NCBI GenBank assembly: GCA_028876585.1
Contig: JAGWRL010000068.1
Location: forward strand, 1 to 6,086
From: Pseudomonadota bacterium
GTDB taxonomy: Bacteria > Pseudomonadota > Alphaproteobacteria > Rhizobiales > Beijerinckiaceae
Direction of reading: 5' to 3'
Length of the DNA: 6,086 bases
Shown here: positions 1 to 6,086 of the stretch, in pieces
Position numbering within the stretch: the first letter of the stretch is position 1
Layout: each line of letters starts with the position of its first letter
Translations under genes and position numbers: made by a program
The notes under the pieces: model-generated
Told to the model about the DNA's origin: nothing
Databases searched by the model: none
The model's input: the letters and a program-made list of their open reading frames with translations, nothing else

Positions 1-753
1 CGGGGCGAAGGGCGTCGTCACGACGAGGGTCGGATAGGTCTCGGCCGTGGCGCAGAGCCGCGAGTCCGGCGGCAGGCTCAGCCGGCTGTCGAGCACGACG
101 CGCAGCGGTTTTTGGTCGAGGCCGGGCTGGCGCAGGGTCAGCAGCGGGTCGGCGGCGATCGCGGTGCCGATTCCGATCATGATCGCGTCATGCTGGGCGC
201 GGAAAGTCTGGGTGCGGCGGTTGGCGATCTCGCCGGTGATCGCCAGCCGCGGATCGTGCTCGTCGCCGGCGGCGTAGCCGTCCGCCGTGCGGGCGATCTT
301 CAGCGTCACCATCGGCCGGCCCTGCGTCACGCGCAGGATGTGGCCGAGGTGGTCGCGCCGCGCCGCTTGCGCCCCGACGCCGACGACGACCTCGATCCCG
401 GCCGCCCGCAAAAGCGCGATGCCTCGCCCCGCCACCCGTTCATCCGGGTCTTCCAGCGCGCAGACGACGCGGGCGACGCCAGCCGCGACCAAGGCTTCCG
501 CGCAAGGCGGCGTCTGGCCATGATGCGAGCACGGCTCCAACGTCACATAGGCGGTCGCGCCGCGCGCCTGCTCGCCGGCCTCCGCCAGCGCCAGCGTCTC
601 CGCGTGGGGGCGCCCGCCCGGCGCGGTGACGCCGGCCCCGACTACGACGTCGCCGCGCAAAATCAGCGCGCCGACGCTGGGGTTGGGCGCGGTCAAGCCG
701 AGGTGGCGACGCCCGAGCGCCAGCGCGGCGTCCATGAAACGCGCGTCGGTCAT
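1..753 (-). CDS. ribD: Riboflavin biosynthesis bifunctional deaminase/reductase RibD (3' end missing at window edge)
   Basis: Bifunctional enzyme of riboflavin synthesis. The N-terminal domain deaminates the pyrimidine ring of 2,5-diamino-6-ribosylamino-4(3H)-pyrimidinone 5'-phosphate, and the C-terminal domain reduces the ribosyl side chain with NADPH; it acts in the cytosol. The visible 251 residues begin [19 protein letters not shown]. The zinc-dependent deaminase domain spans about residues 3-145, with PNPSVGA at 23-29, HAE at 50-52 (zinc ligand His50, catalytic Glu52) and the PCxxxGxTPPC signature with Cys75 and Cys84. The reductase domain starts near 148 ([30 protein letters not shown] at 188-197) and is cut by the left edge; family members are about 360-380 residues, so roughly a third is missing. 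The usual Asp-Asp-Pro before the LLT motif reads Ala-Asp-Pro. The ATG overlaps the nrdR stop codon (ATGA), implying translational coupling in a glyA-nrdR-ribD operon. The assignment is firm. Confidence 0.96.
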   Translation of the reverse strand, partial: MTDARFMDAALALGRRHLGLTAPNPSVGALILRGDVVVGAGVTAPGGRPHAETLALAEAGEQARGATAYVTLEPCSHHGQTPPCAEALVAAGVARVVCALEDPDERVAGRGIALLRAAGIEVVVGVGAQAARRDHLGHILRVTQGRPMVTLKIARTADGYAAGDEHDPRLAITGEIANRRTQTFRAQHDAIMIGIGTAIAADPLLTLRQPGLDQKPLRVVLDSRLSLPPDSRLCATAETYPTLVVTTPFAP

Positions 754-1217
754 TTCGCCGCCTCCGGCTCGTTTTCGAGTTCGCCGACGATGGCGTTGAA
801 CTCGCGCGCCTCGCGGAAATTGCGATAGACCGAGGCGAAGCGCACATAGGCGATGCCGTCGAGGGTTTTCAGCCCCTCCATCACCAGTTCGCCGATGCGC
901 TCGCTCGGCACGTCGCCGTCGCCCTGCGCTTCGAGCTGGCGCACCACGCCGTTGATCATCCGCTCGACCCGCTCGGGCGCGACGTCGCGCTTGCGCAGCG
1001 CGATCTCGACCGAGCGTTGCAGCTTGTCGCGGTCGAACGCGACGCGCCGGCCGCTTTTCTTCGCCACCATCAGTTCGCGCAATTGCACGCGCTCGAAGGT
1101 GGTGAAGCGGCCGCCGCAATCGGGACAGGCGCGCCGGCGGCGGATCGAGGAATTGTCCTCGGTCGGCCGCGAATCCTTCACCTGGGTGTCAAGGCCGCCG
1201 CAATAGGGACAGCGCAT
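750..1217 (-). CDS. nrdR: Transcriptional repressor NrdR (ribonucleotide reductase regulator)
   Basis: NrdR is an ATP/dATP-sensing repressor of ribonucleotide reductase genes. The 155-residue product has the full family layout and usual length: an N-terminal zinc ribbon with Cys3/Cys6 (MRCPYCG) and Cys31/Cys34 ([12 protein letters not shown]), preceded by the basic stretch IRRRRAC, then an ATP-cone domain from about 49 to 139 beginning near [16 protein letters not shown] and including [10 protein letters not shown]. The start is ATG at 1217, with AGGAG at 1230-1226 on the minus strand, 8 nt upstream. It lies 30 bp after glyA and overlaps the ribD start by 4 bp, so it is the middle gene of the operon. 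No 16-bp NrdR box was recognised near any promoter in this window, so its targets (nrd operons) are presumably elsewhere. The identification is firm. Confidence 0.97.
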   Translation of the reverse strand: MRCPYCGGLDTQVKDSRPTEDNSSIRRRRACPDCGGRFTTFERVQLRELMVAKKSGRRVAFDRDKLQRSVEIALRKRDVAPERVERMINGVVRQLEAQGDGDVPSERIGELVMEGLKTLDGIAYVRFASVYRNFREAREFNAIVGELENEPEAAK

Positions 1218-1247
1218 GGAAATCTCTCCTGCGCCGCCCCCGAGGCT

Positions 1248-2537
<1,290 letters not shown>

Positions 2538-2545
2538 GGGCATCA

Positions 2546-2551
2546 CCCTCT
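2546..2551 (-). promoter_or_regulatory. glyA ribosome binding site (decides start)
   Basis: AGAGGG on the minus strand, 8 nt upstream of ATG 2537. A second in-frame ATG at 2543 and an in-frame GTG at 2546 are too close to or overlap this site, so it favours the 429-residue form of GlyA. Confidence 0.6.
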
Positions 2552-2568
2552 GGGGTTTTGTGGGCGGG

Positions 2569-2598
2569 CGCATAGCACGCGGCGGCGGGGGGCGGAAG
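2569..2598 (-). promoter_or_regulatory. Possible glyA promoter (weak)
   Basis: On the minus strand CTTCCG (2598-2593) and TATGCG (2574-2569), preceded by TG one base earlier as in an extended -10, are separated by 18 nt and lie about 30 nt upstream of the glyA start. The -35-like element resembles the CTTG-type alphaproteobacterial sequence only partly. This is a pattern match in a very GC-rich spacer. The cluster could instead be read through from the dehydrogenase gene. Confidence 0.22.
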
Positions 2599-2612
2599 GC
2601 GGCGGGGGGGCG
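2578..2612 (+). other. G-rich tract in the glyA upstream region
   Basis: This stretch consists almost only of G runs separated by one or two bases, including runs of six (about 2587-2592) and seven (about 2604-2610) G. On the plus strand, the template strand for glyA, it could in principle form a G-quadruplex. It sits between the dehydrogenase stop and glyA, within or beside the candidate promoter. The composition is directly visible; any regulatory role is inference. Confidence 0.4.
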
Positions 2613-2625
2613 CAAAATATGGATC

Positions 2626-2645
2626 GGCGCCCCGAGTCAGGCGCC
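2626..2645 (-). terminator. Small hairpin after the dehydrogenase gene, weak terminator candidate
   Basis: Two copies of the palindrome GGCGCC (2626-2631 and 2640-2645) can pair as a 6-bp stem with an 8-nt loop, 22 nt after the dehydrogenase stop. On the minus strand the stem is followed by GATCCATATTTT rather than an immediate T run, so it is not a canonical intrinsic terminator. It may only attenuate read-through into glyA. Confidence 0.25.
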
Positions 2646-2667
2646 CTTTGCGGATAGCTTCGCCCCC

Positions 2668-3414
2668 TCACTTGCGCAGCGCCGGCAAGCCGACCCCCGC
2701 CGCCTCAAACCCGCCGTCGACGGCGACGCATTGGCCGGTGACGTAGGAGGCGCGCGCGCTACAGAGAAAGTGGATGACCTCGGCGATTTCGCTCGCCTCG
2801 CCGTAGCGGTTCAACGGAATGGCGTCGAAATAGGCGGTGATGATCTCCGGGCTGTGCACCGCCGAGGAGAGCTTGGTGCGGACCGGACCCGGCGCGACGC
2901 AATTGACGCGCACGCCATGTTCGCCCAGCTCCATCGCTTGTTGTTTGGTCATCTGGATCACGGCGGCCTTCGAGGTGCCATAGGCGACCCGCAGCGTCGA
3001 GGCGCGCAGGCCCGAGATCGACGCGATGTTGACGATAGCGCCCTTGGCCGCTTTCAGCGCCGGCACGGCCGCCTGGGTCATCAGGAACACGCCGTCGAGA
3101 TTGGTCTCCATGACGCGGCGCCAGCGGACGAAATCGGTCTCTTCCAGCGAGAGGAATTCCGCCACCCCGGCATTGTTGATCAGGGCGTCGATGCGGCCGA
3201 CCCGGGCCAGCGTCTCCTCGACGGCGCGCGCGGCGTCGGCGGCGACCGACACATCGGCGCGCACCGCGAGCGCGGAAGCAAGGCCCTGGACGGCGGCGTC
3301 GAGTTCGGCCCCGTCGCGGTCGAGCATCGCCACCGACCAGCCGTCGTCGAGAAACCGCTGCGCGGTCGCCAGGCCGATGCCGCGCGCCGCGCCGGTGATG
3401 AGCGCTGTCTTCAA
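2668..3414 (-). CDS. Classical short-chain dehydrogenase/reductase (SDR), substrate unknown
   Basis: NAD(P)-dependent oxidoreductase of the classical SDR family, predicted cytosolic. The 248-residue product (family usual about 250) begins MKTALITGAARGIG, with the TGxxxGxG cofactor motif at residues 7-14. Asp32 at the end of the second strand (MLDRDG) suggests NAD preference. NNAG is at 80-83, the structural Asn at 105 (METNLDG), the catalytic Ser at 132 (NIASISG) and Tyr145/Lys149 (YGTSK); PGPVRT follows, and VDGGFEAAG lies near the C-terminus. The catalytic tetrad is complete, so the enzyme should be active, but the motifs do not tell the substrate; FabG-like or glucose-1-dehydrogenase-like labels would be over-calls. 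No ATG is available in frame. TTG 3414 is chosen because GGGGGA lies 4 nt upstream; TTG 3426 (four residues longer) has no visible Shine-Dalgarno, and a stop (TGA 3432-3430) lies just above it. It reads toward glyA with a 130-bp gap. Confidence 0.93.
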   Translation of the reverse strand: MKTALITGAARGIGLATAQRFLDDGWSVAMLDRDGAELDAAVQGLASALAVRADVSVAADAARAVEETLARVGRIDALINNAGVAEFLSLEETDFVRWRRVMETNLDGVFLMTQAAVPALKAAKGAIVNIASISGLRASTLRVAYGTSKAAVIQMTKQQAMELGEHGVRVNCVAPGPVRTKLSSAVHSPEIITAYFDAIPLNRYGEASEIAEVIHFLCSARASYVTGQCVAVDGGFEAAGVGLPALRK

Positions 3415-3494
3415 ACCATCCCCCAATCGTCACGCCGCAGCGGCGCCGCGCCGGGCTAGCGCGATTTCCGATCAAGTTAAAGCGCCGCCTCCTT

Positions 3495-3571
3495 GTCATC
3501 CCCGCGAAAGCGGGGATCCAGGGGCCGGGGCGCGTCGCATCCCGCTGGATTCCCGCTTTCGCGGGAATGAC
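3495..3571. repeat. Inverted pair of 27-nt palindromic intergenic repeats (double hairpin)
   Basis: Arms 3495-3521 and 3545-3571 are reverse complements with only two differences, separated by a 23-nt centre. Each arm also contains its own perfect 8-bp hairpin: 3498-3517 (ATCCCCGC-GAAA-GCGGGGAT) and 3549-3568 (ATTCCCGC-TTTC-GCGGGAAT). The two differences between arms sit at partner positions of each small stem (C-G in the left, T-A in the right), so pairing is preserved in both. The core GTCAT..CCCGCGAAAGCGGG..ATCCAG resembles dispersed intergenic repeats frequent in proteobacterial genomes and is reminiscent of the neisserial dRS3 pattern ATTCCC-N8-GGGAAT. It lies in the divergent spacer between the dehydrogenase and the arsR-like gene. 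Its function is unknown; the structure is certain. Confidence 0.92.
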
Positions 3572-3623
3572 GCCGGTCGATCTAATCCCAACGGAAAACG
3601 CTCTAGCATAGCGGCATGAGACC

Positions 3624-3648
3624 GGGCGCGATATTCAACTTCGCGCCC
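3624..3648. repeat. Short inverted repeat (8-bp hairpin)
   Basis: GGGCGCGA (3624-3631) and TCGCGCCC (3641-3648) are perfect reverse complements around a 9-nt AT-richer loop. The hairpin is not followed by a T run on either strand, so it is not a standard terminator. It lies about 70-95 bp upstream of the arsR-like gene. A further CTGTC-N5-GACAG repeat follows at 3663-3677. A regulatory role is possible but not shown. Confidence 0.5.
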
Positions 3649-3710
3649 GCGCCGGGATTGCGCTGTCATCCCGACAGTTAAGCGCTTGCTTTGCTATCCG
3701 CCGCGTGATA

Positions 3711-3728
3711 GTTAAGGACATGCTTAAC
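3711..3728. promoter_or_regulatory. Candidate operator: GTTAAG-N6-CTTAAC over the arsR-like start codon
   Basis: The 18-bp sequence GTTAAGGACATGCTTAAC is a perfect 6+6 inverted repeat with a 6-bp centre containing the ATG of the regulator gene. Its left half, extended to AGTTAAG (3710-3716), recurs as a direct copy at 3676-3682, starting 34 bp upstream and followed by the overlapping palindrome AAGCGCTT (3680-3687). ArsR-family repressors commonly bind short AT-containing inverted repeats at their own promoter, so self-regulation is a reasonable inference. A weak TTGCTT (3686) - 17 nt - TAGTTA (3709) promoter-like pair would place the transcript start at or next to the ATG. Confidence 0.4.
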
Positions 3729-4052
3729 CGATCGCTCGATCAGGCGTTTCAGGCGCTCAGCGATTCCACCCGGCGCGAGATGGTCGCCCGGCTCGCCGGC
3801 GGGCCGCTCAGCGTCAGCGAACTCGCCCGGCCGCTGCCGATGTCGCTGCCCGCCGTGTTGCAACACCTCGGCGTGCTGGAGGGCGCCGGCCTCGTCGTCA
3901 GCGAGAAGACGGGCCGCGTGCGCACCTGCCGGCTCGACGCCGCCGCCGTCGCCCGCGCCGAGCAATGGCTCAGCGCCCAGCGCGGCGAATGGGAACGCCG
4001 GCTCGACCGGCTTGACGCCTTTCTATCCGCTGAAAAAGGAGAACGTGAATGA
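3720..4052 (+). CDS. ArsR-family winged-helix transcriptional regulator
   Basis: DNA-binding repressor of the ArsR/SmtB superfamily, of the subtype usually next to SRPBCC/AHSA1 genes. The 110-residue product has the helix-turn-helix core: LDQAFQALSDSTRREMVARL (6-25), SVSELARPLPMS (31-42), recognition helix LPAVLQHLGVLEGAGLV (43-59), and a beta-wing VVSEKTGRVRTCRL (59-72). The C-terminal helix is rich in Trp/Arg/Glu (WERRLDRLDAFL). Only one cysteine (Cys70) is present and there is no CxC pair or His-rich site, so metal sensing of the classical ArsR/SmtB kind is unlikely; the signal is unknown. ATG 3720 is preferred: AAGGA lies just upstream (spacer only 1 nt) and the protein then starts like its family. 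GTG 3705 would add five residues and has no Shine-Dalgarno. The stop overlaps the next gene's ATG (ATGA), indicating an operon. A candidate operator covers the start. Confidence 0.92.
   Translation: MLNRSLDQAFQALSDSTRREMVARLAGGPLSVSELARPLPMSLPAVLQHLGVLEGAGLVVSEKTGRVRTCRLDAAAVARAEQWLSAQRGEWERRLDRLDAFLSAEKGERE
4036..4041 (+). promoter_or_regulatory. Strong ribosome binding site for the SRPBCC gene inside arsR-like CDS
   Basis: AAGGAG lies 7 nt upstream of ATG 4049 and inside the last codons of the regulator gene. It gives the overlapping downstream gene its own strong initiation site and fixes its start. It is a much better site than that of the regulator itself, so the effector protein may be made in excess over the repressor. 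Confidence 0.8.
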
Positions 4053-4951
4053 CGAATTCGCCCGAACCGATCGAGATTTCCAGGCTGTTCGACGCCCCGC
4101 CCGCGCGCGTGTTCGCCGCCTGGTCAACGGCCGAGCGGGTCGCCCGCTGGTTCGGCCCCGAGGGCTACAGCGTGCCGCAGGCGGAGGTCGATTGCCGCCC
4201 CGGCGGCGTGTTCGCCGTGACCATGCGGCCGCCCGATGGGCAGGACAGTCTGTGCCGCGGCGCGTTCGAGGAGGTCAGCCCGCCCGCCCGGCTCGCCTTC
4301 GTCATGGAGGTGACGATGAACGGCGCGGCGCGGTTCAAGGTCCACACCACGGTCGATTTCGTCAGCGAAGGCGCGGGAACGCGCATGACCGTGCGGCAGA
4401 CCTACCAGCTTTACGACGCCGATTACGCAGGCGCGCCGGCCGGCGCGCGCGAGGGCTGGCGCACGACGCTCGACAAACTCGCCCGCGAACTCGCCCGCGG
4501 CGACGCCGCGACGGCCGCGCATGGCGTATTCACGATCGAGCGCGACCTGCCGCATCCCCCCGCCGCCGTCTATCGCGCCTTCGCCGACCCACAGGCCAAG
4601 GCGCGCTGGTTTTCCGGCGGCGCCGACTGGACGCCGATCGAGCGCGCGATGGACGTGCGGGTCGGCGGCCGCGAAATCGCCAAGGGACTGTGGAAAAGCG
4701 GACTGGTGACGACTTTCGACGCGATCTATCTCGACGTCGTCGCCGGCGAGCGGCTCGTCTACGCCTATTCGCTGTTTCTCGACGAGCGAAAAATCTCGGT
4801 CTCGCTCGCCACGATCGAGATCAGCGCGCGGCCGGACGGCGCGCGGCTGAAGATCACCGAACAGGGCGTCTTTCTCGACGGCTACGAGGACAATGGCGCG
4901 CGCGAGCGCGGCACGCGGGCGCAGGTCGAGCGGATCGCGGCGACGCTGTGA
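4049..4951 (+). CDS. Tandem-domain AHSA1/SRPBCC protein (two ligand-cavity domains fused)
   Basis: The 300-residue product contains two consecutive SRPBCC-fold domains of the AHSA1 type (activator of Hsp90 ATPase C-terminal-like, COG3832 group). Domain 1, about 8-149, shows EISRLFDAPPARVFAAW, ERVARWFGPEG, the RPGGVF turn, and the closing helix EGWRTTLDKLARELA. Domain 2, about 159-299, repeats the pattern: TIERDLPHPPAAVYRAFADPQAKARWF, GDLT-like strand material replaced by RVGGREIAKGLW, then TITEQG-like KITEQGVFLDGYEDNG and a final helix RAQVERIAATL. Single-domain members are about 140-165 residues, so this is roughly double length. The fold binds hydrophobic ligands in a cavity; no catalytic residue set can be named and no signal peptide or membrane segment is seen, so it is predicted cytosolic. 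It overlaps the regulator by 4 bp, and its strong RBS (AAGGAG, 7-nt spacer) fixes the start. Exact ligand and function are unknown. Its stop is 3 bp from that of the convergent ftsB-like gene. Confidence 0.9.
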   Translation: MTNSPEPIEISRLFDAPPARVFAAWSTAERVARWFGPEGYSVPQAEVDCRPGGVFAVTMRPPDGQDSLCRGAFEEVSPPARLAFVMEVTMNGAARFKVHTTVDFVSEGAGTRMTVRQTYQLYDADYAGAPAGAREGWRTTLDKLARELARGDAATAAHGVFTIERDLPHPPAAVYRAFADPQAKARWFSGGADWTPIERAMDVRVGGREIAKGLWKSGLVTTFDAIYLDVVAGERLVYAYSLFLDERKISVSLATIEISARPDGARLKITEQGVFLDGYEDNGARERGTRAQVERIAATL

Positions 4952-4954
4952 GGC

Positions 4955-5281
4955 TCAGCGGCGCGGGCGCGGATCGGTGAAGATGACCACCTCGTCCTTG
5001 CTGACGCGGTTGAGCCGGGCGCGCGCTTCCTGTTCGAGCAGATCGCGGTCGATCGATTCGTTGCGCAGCGAATCGACGCGATGGCGCCAGCGCTCGCGCT
5101 CCTCCTGAAGGGAGGCGAGTTGCGCCGTCAAATCGGTGGATTCGCGGTCGAACGCGGCCCGCGCCTCGGTGCCGTGCTGGCCCTGCGAGGCGTTCTTGAC
5201 GAGATAAGCGCTCGCGCTCCCCAGCACGAGGTAAAAGAACAGCGGAATGAGGATGGCGCGCGCGCGGCTTCTGACGACCAT
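4955..5281 (-). CDS. FtsB/DivIC-family septum formation initiator protein
   Basis: Small bitopic inner-membrane protein of the FtsB/DivIC family; in other bacteria it joins FtsL and FtsQ in the divisome and helps activate septal peptidoglycan synthesis. The 108-residue product has the expected layout: a short basic N-terminus (MVVRSRARA), one membrane segment at about 9-28 (AILIPLFFYLVLGSASAYLV), a periplasmic coiled coil at about 38-76 rich in Glu/Arg/Leu, and the family C-terminal motif DRDLLEQEARARLNRVSKDE at about 78-97, followed by VVIF and a basic tail. ATG 5281 is chosen because CAGGG lies 7 nt upstream (5293-5289); the longer TTG start at 5311 adds ten residues with no family support. 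The gene follows the sulfotransferase-like gene with a 46-bp gap. From memory, alphaproteobacterial homologues often sit between eno and pdhA, which are not in this window. The name ftsB is probable but not assigned. Confidence 0.88.
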   Translation of the reverse strand: MVVRSRARAILIPLFFYLVLGSASAYLVKNASQGQHGTEARAAFDRESTDLTAQLASLQEERERWRHRVDSLRNESIDRDLLEQEARARLNRVSKDEVVIFTDPRPRR

Positions 5282-5327
5282 AAGCGGACCCTGCGGCGCC
5301 AAGGTTAACAACGTCTTGCCGGATCGC

Positions 5328-6086
5328 TCAATCCGCTGCGACCAGCGCCTCGAACTGTCGGCGCAGCGACGGCGGCAGGGCGGCCGCGTCGAAGCCGGGC
5401 GCCGTCAGGCCGATGGCGTCGCGCAGCCATCCGCCGAACGCCGGCTCGTCGAATCGCTCGACCTCGGCTTCGCCGGGATCGAGCGCGACGGCGTCGGCGA
5501 GATCGACGTCGAGGCCGGTGTGTTGGCGCAGCGCCTCGGCGCTGGCCTGTTGGTCGCCGCCGAGCGCGGCCGCGTCGAGCAGCAGAATATCCGGCCTCGC
5601 ATTCGCCGCCAGCGCGAGCGCCCAGAAGAACAGAAACACATCGCGGCGCACCGGCGCCGGCACGGTCGCGGCGTAGCGGTCGCTCGCCCGCAGCGCTTCG
5701 TCCGCCGCGCCATAGTCGGGATGCGCCGTCGCCAGCCGCTGGAAAATCGGCTCGAATAAAGGCGCGTTCCGGTTCTCGGCGAGGATGCGCAGGTATCCGC
5801 CGTGGAAATAGGGACCGATGCGCGCATAGGACGCCAGCATGGCGCCGGGCTGGCGCGCGAGATAGACGGTGACGGGATCGAGCTGCGCCTCAAGCCAGCG
5901 CTGGCGCAAAAAGCCGCGACAGAACTTGAACAGCGGCCGCCGTCCAAGCCGGCGCGCATGATCGAGAAGGCCGTTGAGATAGGCGGCGAGTTCCGGCGCC
6001 TCGTCGTCGCGCCCCAGCGCGAAGCGCTGGAAGGCGAATCGCGGCTCGTGGCCGACCACGCCGGCGCCGGGCAGGAACGGGTAGTC
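5328..6086 (-). CDS. Probable sulfotransferase-like protein (5' end missing at window edge)
   Basis: The frame is open to the right edge; the visible 252 residues begin DYPFLPGAG, so the true start and N-terminus lie outside. The GTG at 6059 is an internal codon, not a credible start. Residues PLFKFCRGFLRQRWL (51-65), a hydrophobic strand with VYLARQPGAMLASY (74-87) and a later strand DILLLDAAAL resemble the pattern in PAPS-dependent sulfotransferase-family proteins. There an Arg-x-Pro followed about six residues later by Ser-Tyr forms the 3'-phosphate binding region (here Arg78, Ser86, Tyr87). The 5'-phosphosulfate loop would lie upstream and cannot be seen, so the assignment is tentative. 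No signal peptide can be judged. The substrate is unknown. It ends 46 bp before the ftsB-like gene and may be co-transcribed with it. If the family call is wrong, it is a soluble alpha/beta hypothetical protein. Confidence 0.6.
   Translation of the reverse strand, partial: DYPFLPGAGVVGHEPRFAFQRFALGRDDEAPELAAYLNGLLDHARRLGRRPLFKFCRGFLRQRWLEAQLDPVTVYLARQPGAMLASYARIGPYFHGGYLRILAENRNAPLFEPIFQRLATAHPDYGAADEALRASDRYAATVPAPVRRDVFLFFWALALAANARPDILLLDAAALGGDQQASAEALRQHTGLDVDLADAVALDPGEAEVERFDEPAFGGWLRDAIGLTAPGFDAAALPPSLRRQFEALVAAD

Noticed and set aside
2538..2667. Glycine or other riboswitch upstream of glyA
   Set aside because: The 130-bp spacer is dominated by G/C runs and shows no recognisable conserved aptamer core.
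3495..3571. CRISPR array
   Set aside because: There are only two units, in inverted rather than direct orientation, with a 23-nt centre and no cas genes nearby.
3624..3648. Hairpin as an intrinsic terminator
   Set aside because: No T run follows on either strand, and the neighbouring genes diverge from this region, so no transcript should end here.
3616..3681. 21-codon ORF (MRPGAIFNFAPAPGLRCHPDS) upstream of the regulator
   Set aside because: It has no Shine-Dalgarno, spans a hairpin, and shows no leader-peptide feature such as a codon run. It is likely chance, though conservation in relatives would change that.
3712..3727. Possible CtrA box (TTAA-N-TTAA) at the regulator start
   Set aside because: The spacing between the TTAA halves is 8 rather than the consensus 7, and the perfect inverted symmetry fits a local operator better. 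A single TTAACC half-site upstream of the ftsB-like gene (near 5304-5309) is too short to call.
4012..4980. 322-codon plus-strand frame overlapping the SRPBCC gene
   Set aside because: It is shifted by one frame from the real gene, is extremely Arg-rich, and has no domain; the real frame has a strong RBS and two folds.

Overview
The window is GC-rich DNA that reads as a stretch of alphaproteobacterial chromosome, most likely from the Hyphomicrobiales (Rhizobiales/methylotroph-like group). This rests on the gene order glyA-nrdR-ribD, an alphaproteobacterial-type short FtsB/DivIC-like protein, GC-ending codon use, and an intergenic hairpin repeat of a kind common in proteobacterial genomes. The genus is an inference and could not be checked.

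Left part (1-3414, all minus strand): reading in the direction of transcription, a classical short-chain dehydrogenase (3414-2668), then serine hydroxymethyltransferase glyA (2537-1248), the ribonucleotide-reductase regulator nrdR (1217-750), and riboflavin deaminase/reductase ribD (753 to beyond the left edge). glyA and nrdR are 30 bp apart, and nrdR and ribD share an ATGA overlap, so these three look like one operon. It links one-carbon supply, dNTP-synthesis control and flavin synthesis. The dehydrogenase is 130 bp upstream of glyA and may or may not be co-transcribed.

Middle (3415-3719): a divergent intergenic region of about 300 bp. It holds a pair of 27-nt inverted repeats, each folding into its own 8-bp hairpin, then a separate small hairpin. 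An inverted repeat lies on the start of the next gene.

Right-middle (3720-4951, plus strand): a two-gene operon of an ArsR-type winged-helix repressor and a protein made of two tandem AHSA1/SRPBCC ligand-cavity domains. They are joined by an ATGA overlap with a strong ribosome binding site. This is the most interesting part of the window: a repressor without obvious metal ligands, paired with a double-cavity partner, with a candidate self-operator at its start.

Right end (4955-6086, minus strand): a small FtsB/DivIC-family division protein and, upstream of it, the 3' part of a probable sulfotransferase-like gene that runs off the right edge. The ftsB-like gene ends only 3 bp from the end of the convergent SRPBCC gene.

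No tRNA, rRNA, CRISPR, insertion sequence or prophage gene was recognised. No clearly unprecedented system is visible; the window is mostly core genes plus one accessory regulator/ligand-binding pair.
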